Assembly: GCA_905194705.1 (NCBI GenBank)
Contig: CAJJTI010000093.1
Location: 1-7,432, forward strand
From: an uncultured Solobacterium sp.
GTDB lineage: Bacteria; Bacillota_I; Bacilli_A; Erysipelotrichales; Erysipelotrichaceae
Reading direction: 5' to 3'
Length of the DNA stretch: 7,432 nt
In this document: positions 5,339 to 7,432 of the stretch, one piece after another
Layout: each line of letters opens with the position of its first letter
How positions within the stretch are numbered: position 1 is the first letter of the stretch
Notes under the pieces: generated by a model
What the model was told of the DNA's origin: nothing
The model's database searches: none
What the model saw: the letters and a program-made list of their open reading frames with translations, nothing else
Program-made: the position numbers and the translations under genes

Positions 5339-7312
5339 ATGTATTTTCAAGTTGAAAAGATAATATTATGGTCAAAAAAAGTACAGTATTCCTATAAAAC
5401 TGTAAATTTTTGTTGTGATAAAATAAATGTAATTACAGGTGCTTCAAGAACAGGTAAATCAGCAATTATTCCAATAATAGATTATTGCCTAGGTGATGGA
5501 CAATGCCAGATACCTGTTAATACAATAAGAGATGCTTGTTCTTGGTTTGGTATCATCGTAAAAATTGATGAGAAAAAATTATTGTTGGCCAGAAGAGAGC
5601 CAGGACAACACAAGGTAACAGATGATATGATGTTAATGGAAGGCGAAGAGATAGAGATACCTGAGATTCCAGGGAAAAATACAACATGTAAGAATGTCCG
5701 CAGATATTTAGATGAGTTAGCAAGAGTTACATTTTTAGAGCTTAATCAAGATGAATTTAACGGGTTTACAGATAGGCCATCTTTTAGAGATATGATGGCT
5801 TTTTGTTATCAAACACAAAATATAGTGGCTAATGCTAATACCTTATTTTATAAAGCAGATACAATGGAGCATCGTACAAAACTTATTAATATTTTTCCTT
5901 ACATTTTGGGGGCAATTACACCTGAGATTTTAGCTAAACGGCAAGAATTGAATGAATTGCAAAAGAAATTGAAGAGAAAAGAACGCGAACTTCAAAAAAT
6001 GCAAGAAGTGTCCGAAAAATGGCGTATTGAAATAGGTAGTTGGATTAATGCTGCAAAAGAAATAGGATTAATAGATGCAAAATATTCTACAGATACGCTT
6101 GATTTTGATGCACAAATGAATTTGTTGAAAAGAATATCACAAAAAAGTAGTGAAGATACTGTGATATTAAAAGAGAATGTAGAAGCGGCATCTAAAGAAA
6201 TTATATCGCTTAGAAAACAAGAAAATCGAATATCAATGGAGTTGTCAAAATATAAAAGTCGATATATAGAGATGACTCAATTTATAGATAGTATTGATGA
6301 ATACAGGAAAACATTAACAATACAAATTGATCGATTAAGTATATCAAAATGGTTGAATGAATTAATAAGTCAAAATGAAATTTGTCCGTTTTGCGGTAGC
6401 AAACATAATGTTGATGGTCAAATGAGGGAGTTAATTGGAAATTTAGAGGATTTAGAAGAAGAGTCGGAGGAAATCGCAGAAATTCCGGTAGCATTTGAAA
6501 GAGAGTATTCTATTGTACAAGGAAAAATATCCGAATTGACAGAGAGGCTTGGGGCAGTTCAAAAGAGTATTAAGATTCAAAATAATAAGAAAGATGAGAC
6601 ATATAATCAGAAATATACATTGGAAAGTGTGTCCAGGTTTTTAGGAAAGCTTCAGTATGCAGAAGAAACATATAGAGCAATAGGCTATGATGGTGAGTTA
6701 CAAGAAGAAATTTCTGAATTACAAAAGAAAATCATTGTATTACAGAATGAAATTAATGAGGGAGGCATAAGGAAAAGATTTGCGTCTGCATTGGAGAATA
6801 TTGAGTTGAAAATAATGAAATTATTACCTTTGCTAGATACGGAAAGACCAGAAGATAGTGTTAAAATTGATTACAAAAATCTTACAATAACTGTTACAAG
6901 TAAATCTGGAAGAAAAGATTATTTATGGGAAATAGGTAGTGGTTCTAACTGGCTATCTTATCATATTTCTGTATCATTAGCATTTCAGATGTTTTTTGCA
7001 GAGAAAAAGTATTCGCCAATTCCGCAGTTTATTGTATATGATCAGCCTAGCCAAGTATATTTTCCTAATAAGGCAGCGCAAAAAGAAGAGGATAAAGATG
7101 TAGATCCTCATTTGGAAGACGAAGATATTTTAGCTGTAAAAAAGATTTTTGAAGCAATGTCTGAAGCCATGGAAAAGACGAAGCACCGGATGCAGATTAT
7201 AGTATTGGAGCATGCGGATGAATCGGCATGGGAAGGAGTTAGTAATATGCATTTGGTTGAAGAGTGGAGAGGCGAAAATAATAAATTGATTCCAAATGAA
7301 TGGTTGGATTAA
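5339..7312 (+). CDS. Rad50/SMC-like ABC ATPase (DUF3732 type) of the ABC-three-component system
   Basis: 657 residues. Walker A is GASRTGKS at 34-41. A Q-loop region lies around FCYQTQNIVANANTLF (155-170). Coiled-coil helices (about 196-330 and 362-480) flank C349-P-F-C352, the CPxC zinc hook by which Rad50 dimers join. The C-terminal half-head has an unusual signature, GSGSNWLSYHIS (533-544), the Walker B strand FIVYDQPSQVYFP (564-576) with Asp568 and Gln569 where ABC enzymes usually have Glu, and an H-loop IVLEHAD with His625. The DQPSQ and GSGSNWL motifs are what I recall of DUF3732 proteins, so they are probably family traits and not damage. Predicted role: sensing unusual DNA such as ends or loops and activating the nuclease, like LmuB in Lamassu. 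ATG 5339 follows GAGG (5328-5331) by 7 bases and the preceding stop by one. It is the last gene before the terminator. Confidence 0.9.
   Translation: MYFQVEKIILWSKKVQYSYKTVNFCCDKINVITGASRTGKSAIIPIIDYCLGDGQCQIPVNTIRDACSWFGIIVKIDEKKLLLARREPGQHKVTDDMMLMEGEEIEIPEIPGKNTTCKNVRRYLDELARVTFLELNQDEFNGFTDRPSFRDMMAFCYQTQNIVANANTLFYKADTMEHRTKLINIFPYILGAITPEILAKRQELNELQKKLKRKERELQKMQEVSEKWRIEIGSWINAAKEIGLIDAKYSTDTLDFDAQMNLLKRISQKSSEDTVILKENVEAASKEIISLRKQENRISMELSKYKSRYIEMTQFIDSIDEYRKTLTIQIDRLSISKWLNELISQNEICPFCGSKHNVDGQMRELIGNLEDLEEESEEIAEIPVAFEREYSIVQGKISELTERLGAVQKSIKIQNNKKDETYNQKYTLESVSRFLGKLQYAEETYRAIGYDGELQEEISELQKKIIVLQNEINEGGIRKRFASALENIELKIMKLLPLLDTERPEDSVKIDYKNLTITVTSKSGRKDYLWEIGSGSNWLSYHISVSLAFQMFFAEKKYSPIPQFIVYDQPSQVYFPNKAAQKEEDKDVDPHLEDEDILAVKKIFEAMSEAMEKTKHRMQIIVLEHADESAWEGVSNMHLVEEWRGENNKLIPNEWLD
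6383..6394 (+). other. CPFC zinc-hook codons within the ATPase gene
   Basis: These four codons encode Cys349-Pro-Phe-Cys352, close to the middle of the 657-residue chain and between two heptad-rich regions. This is where Rad50 and SbcC carry their dimerising CxxC zinc hook. Two such half-hooks would be needed to bind one zinc ion, which implies a dimer joined at the coiled-coil tips. Confidence 0.75.
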
Positions 7313-7353
7313 AAAGAGGTATAATAATTATCTTGAATAAAATAATATAATAC

Positions 7354-7395
7354 ATAGCCAGATGGTTCCAACCCAAGGAATCACCTGGCTATTTT
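7354..7395 (+). terminator. Intrinsic terminator of the ABC-three-component operon
   Basis: ATAGCCAG (7354-7361) pairs perfectly with CTGGCTAT (7385-7392). The stem continues past one A-C mismatch through TGGTTCC (7363-7369) against GGAATCA (7377-7383), with one G-U pair, giving about 15 pairs around a 7-base loop. A short T-run (7392-7395) follows. It lies 41 bases behind the ATPase stop. On the - strand the hairpin is followed by AT-rich sequence with T-runs, so it may work both ways. Confidence 0.75.
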
Positions 7396-7403
7396 CATGC
7401 CCG

Positions 7404-7424
7404 GATATTATCCCCAATAATATC
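7404..7424. repeat. 8-bp perfect inverted repeat next to the terminator
   Basis: GATATTAT (7404-7411) and ATAATATC (7417-7424) are exact reverse complements around a 5-base CCCCA spacer. It could be an operator for a gene beyond the window, a second weak terminator stem, or a junction sequence. The window ends 8 bases later, so its context cannot be judged. Confidence 0.45.
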
Positions 7425-7432
7425 AATCTAAG

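Noticed and set aside
6282..6494. Open - strand frame of 70 codons inside the Rad50-like gene
   Set aside because: It lies opposite the zinc-hook region of a clear coding sequence and has no support of its own.
1..7432. CRISPR array, tRNA, rRNA, insertion sequence or integrase
   Set aside because: No regularly spaced repeats, cloverleaf, rRNA-like stretch, transposase or recombinase motif was seen. ICE membership is inferred from gene content only.

Overview
This window is a piece of Gram-positive DNA, most likely from a gut clostridium of the Lachnospiraceae type. The signs are low GC, strong AGGAGG-type ribosome binding sites, frequent TTG starts, a sortase-anchored surface protein and sigma-A type promoters. 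Everything that can be called is on the + strand. The left end looks like the accessory part of an integrative conjugative element (ICE). The rest looks like two phage or plasmid defence modules inserted behind it as cargo. The ICE assignment is inferred from gene content; no integrase, relaxase or attachment site is in view.

Left block (1-1154): the C-terminal end of a cell-wall-anchored protein with an HPKTGD sorting signal, a small protein with a helix-hairpin-helix-like stretch, a 41-codon gene overlapping both of its neighbours, and a short RadC-family JAB/MPN-domain protein. The four frames overlap or nearly abut and probably form one transcript. A 232-base gap follows. It holds a strong hairpin (1197-1228) and a near-consensus promoter (1338-1366).

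Middle block (1387-3446): a two-gene operon of an AAA/ABC-type ATPase and an RloB-family protein with TOPRIM-like motifs. The two genes are 2 bases apart and the second starts with TTG. The pair resembles RloA-RloB and AbiL, and has the logic of a split OLD or PARIS system: an ATPase sensor plus a separate nuclease-type effector.

Right block (3629-7312): a tightly coupled three-gene operon matching the predicted ABC-three-component (ABC-3C) systems, which are related to Lamassu. The order is an effector with a PD-(D/E)xK/Cap4-like nuclease domain and an ABC-3C C-terminal region, a 166-residue middle component, and a 657-residue Rad50/SMC-like DUF3732-type ATPase with a CPFC zinc-hook motif between its coiled coils. 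It probably has its own promoter (about 3514-3542) and ends at an intrinsic terminator (7354-7395). This block is visibly more AT-rich than the left block, which suggests separate acquisition.

Inferred function: the ATPases sense invading or abnormal nucleic acid (for the Rad50-like one, perhaps DNA ends) and license a nuclease, causing abortive infection or plasmid loss. The families are recognisable. What is less usual is the back-to-back arrangement of two ATPase-nuclease systems with different nuclease folds, and some motif details such as Gln in place of the Walker B Glu.
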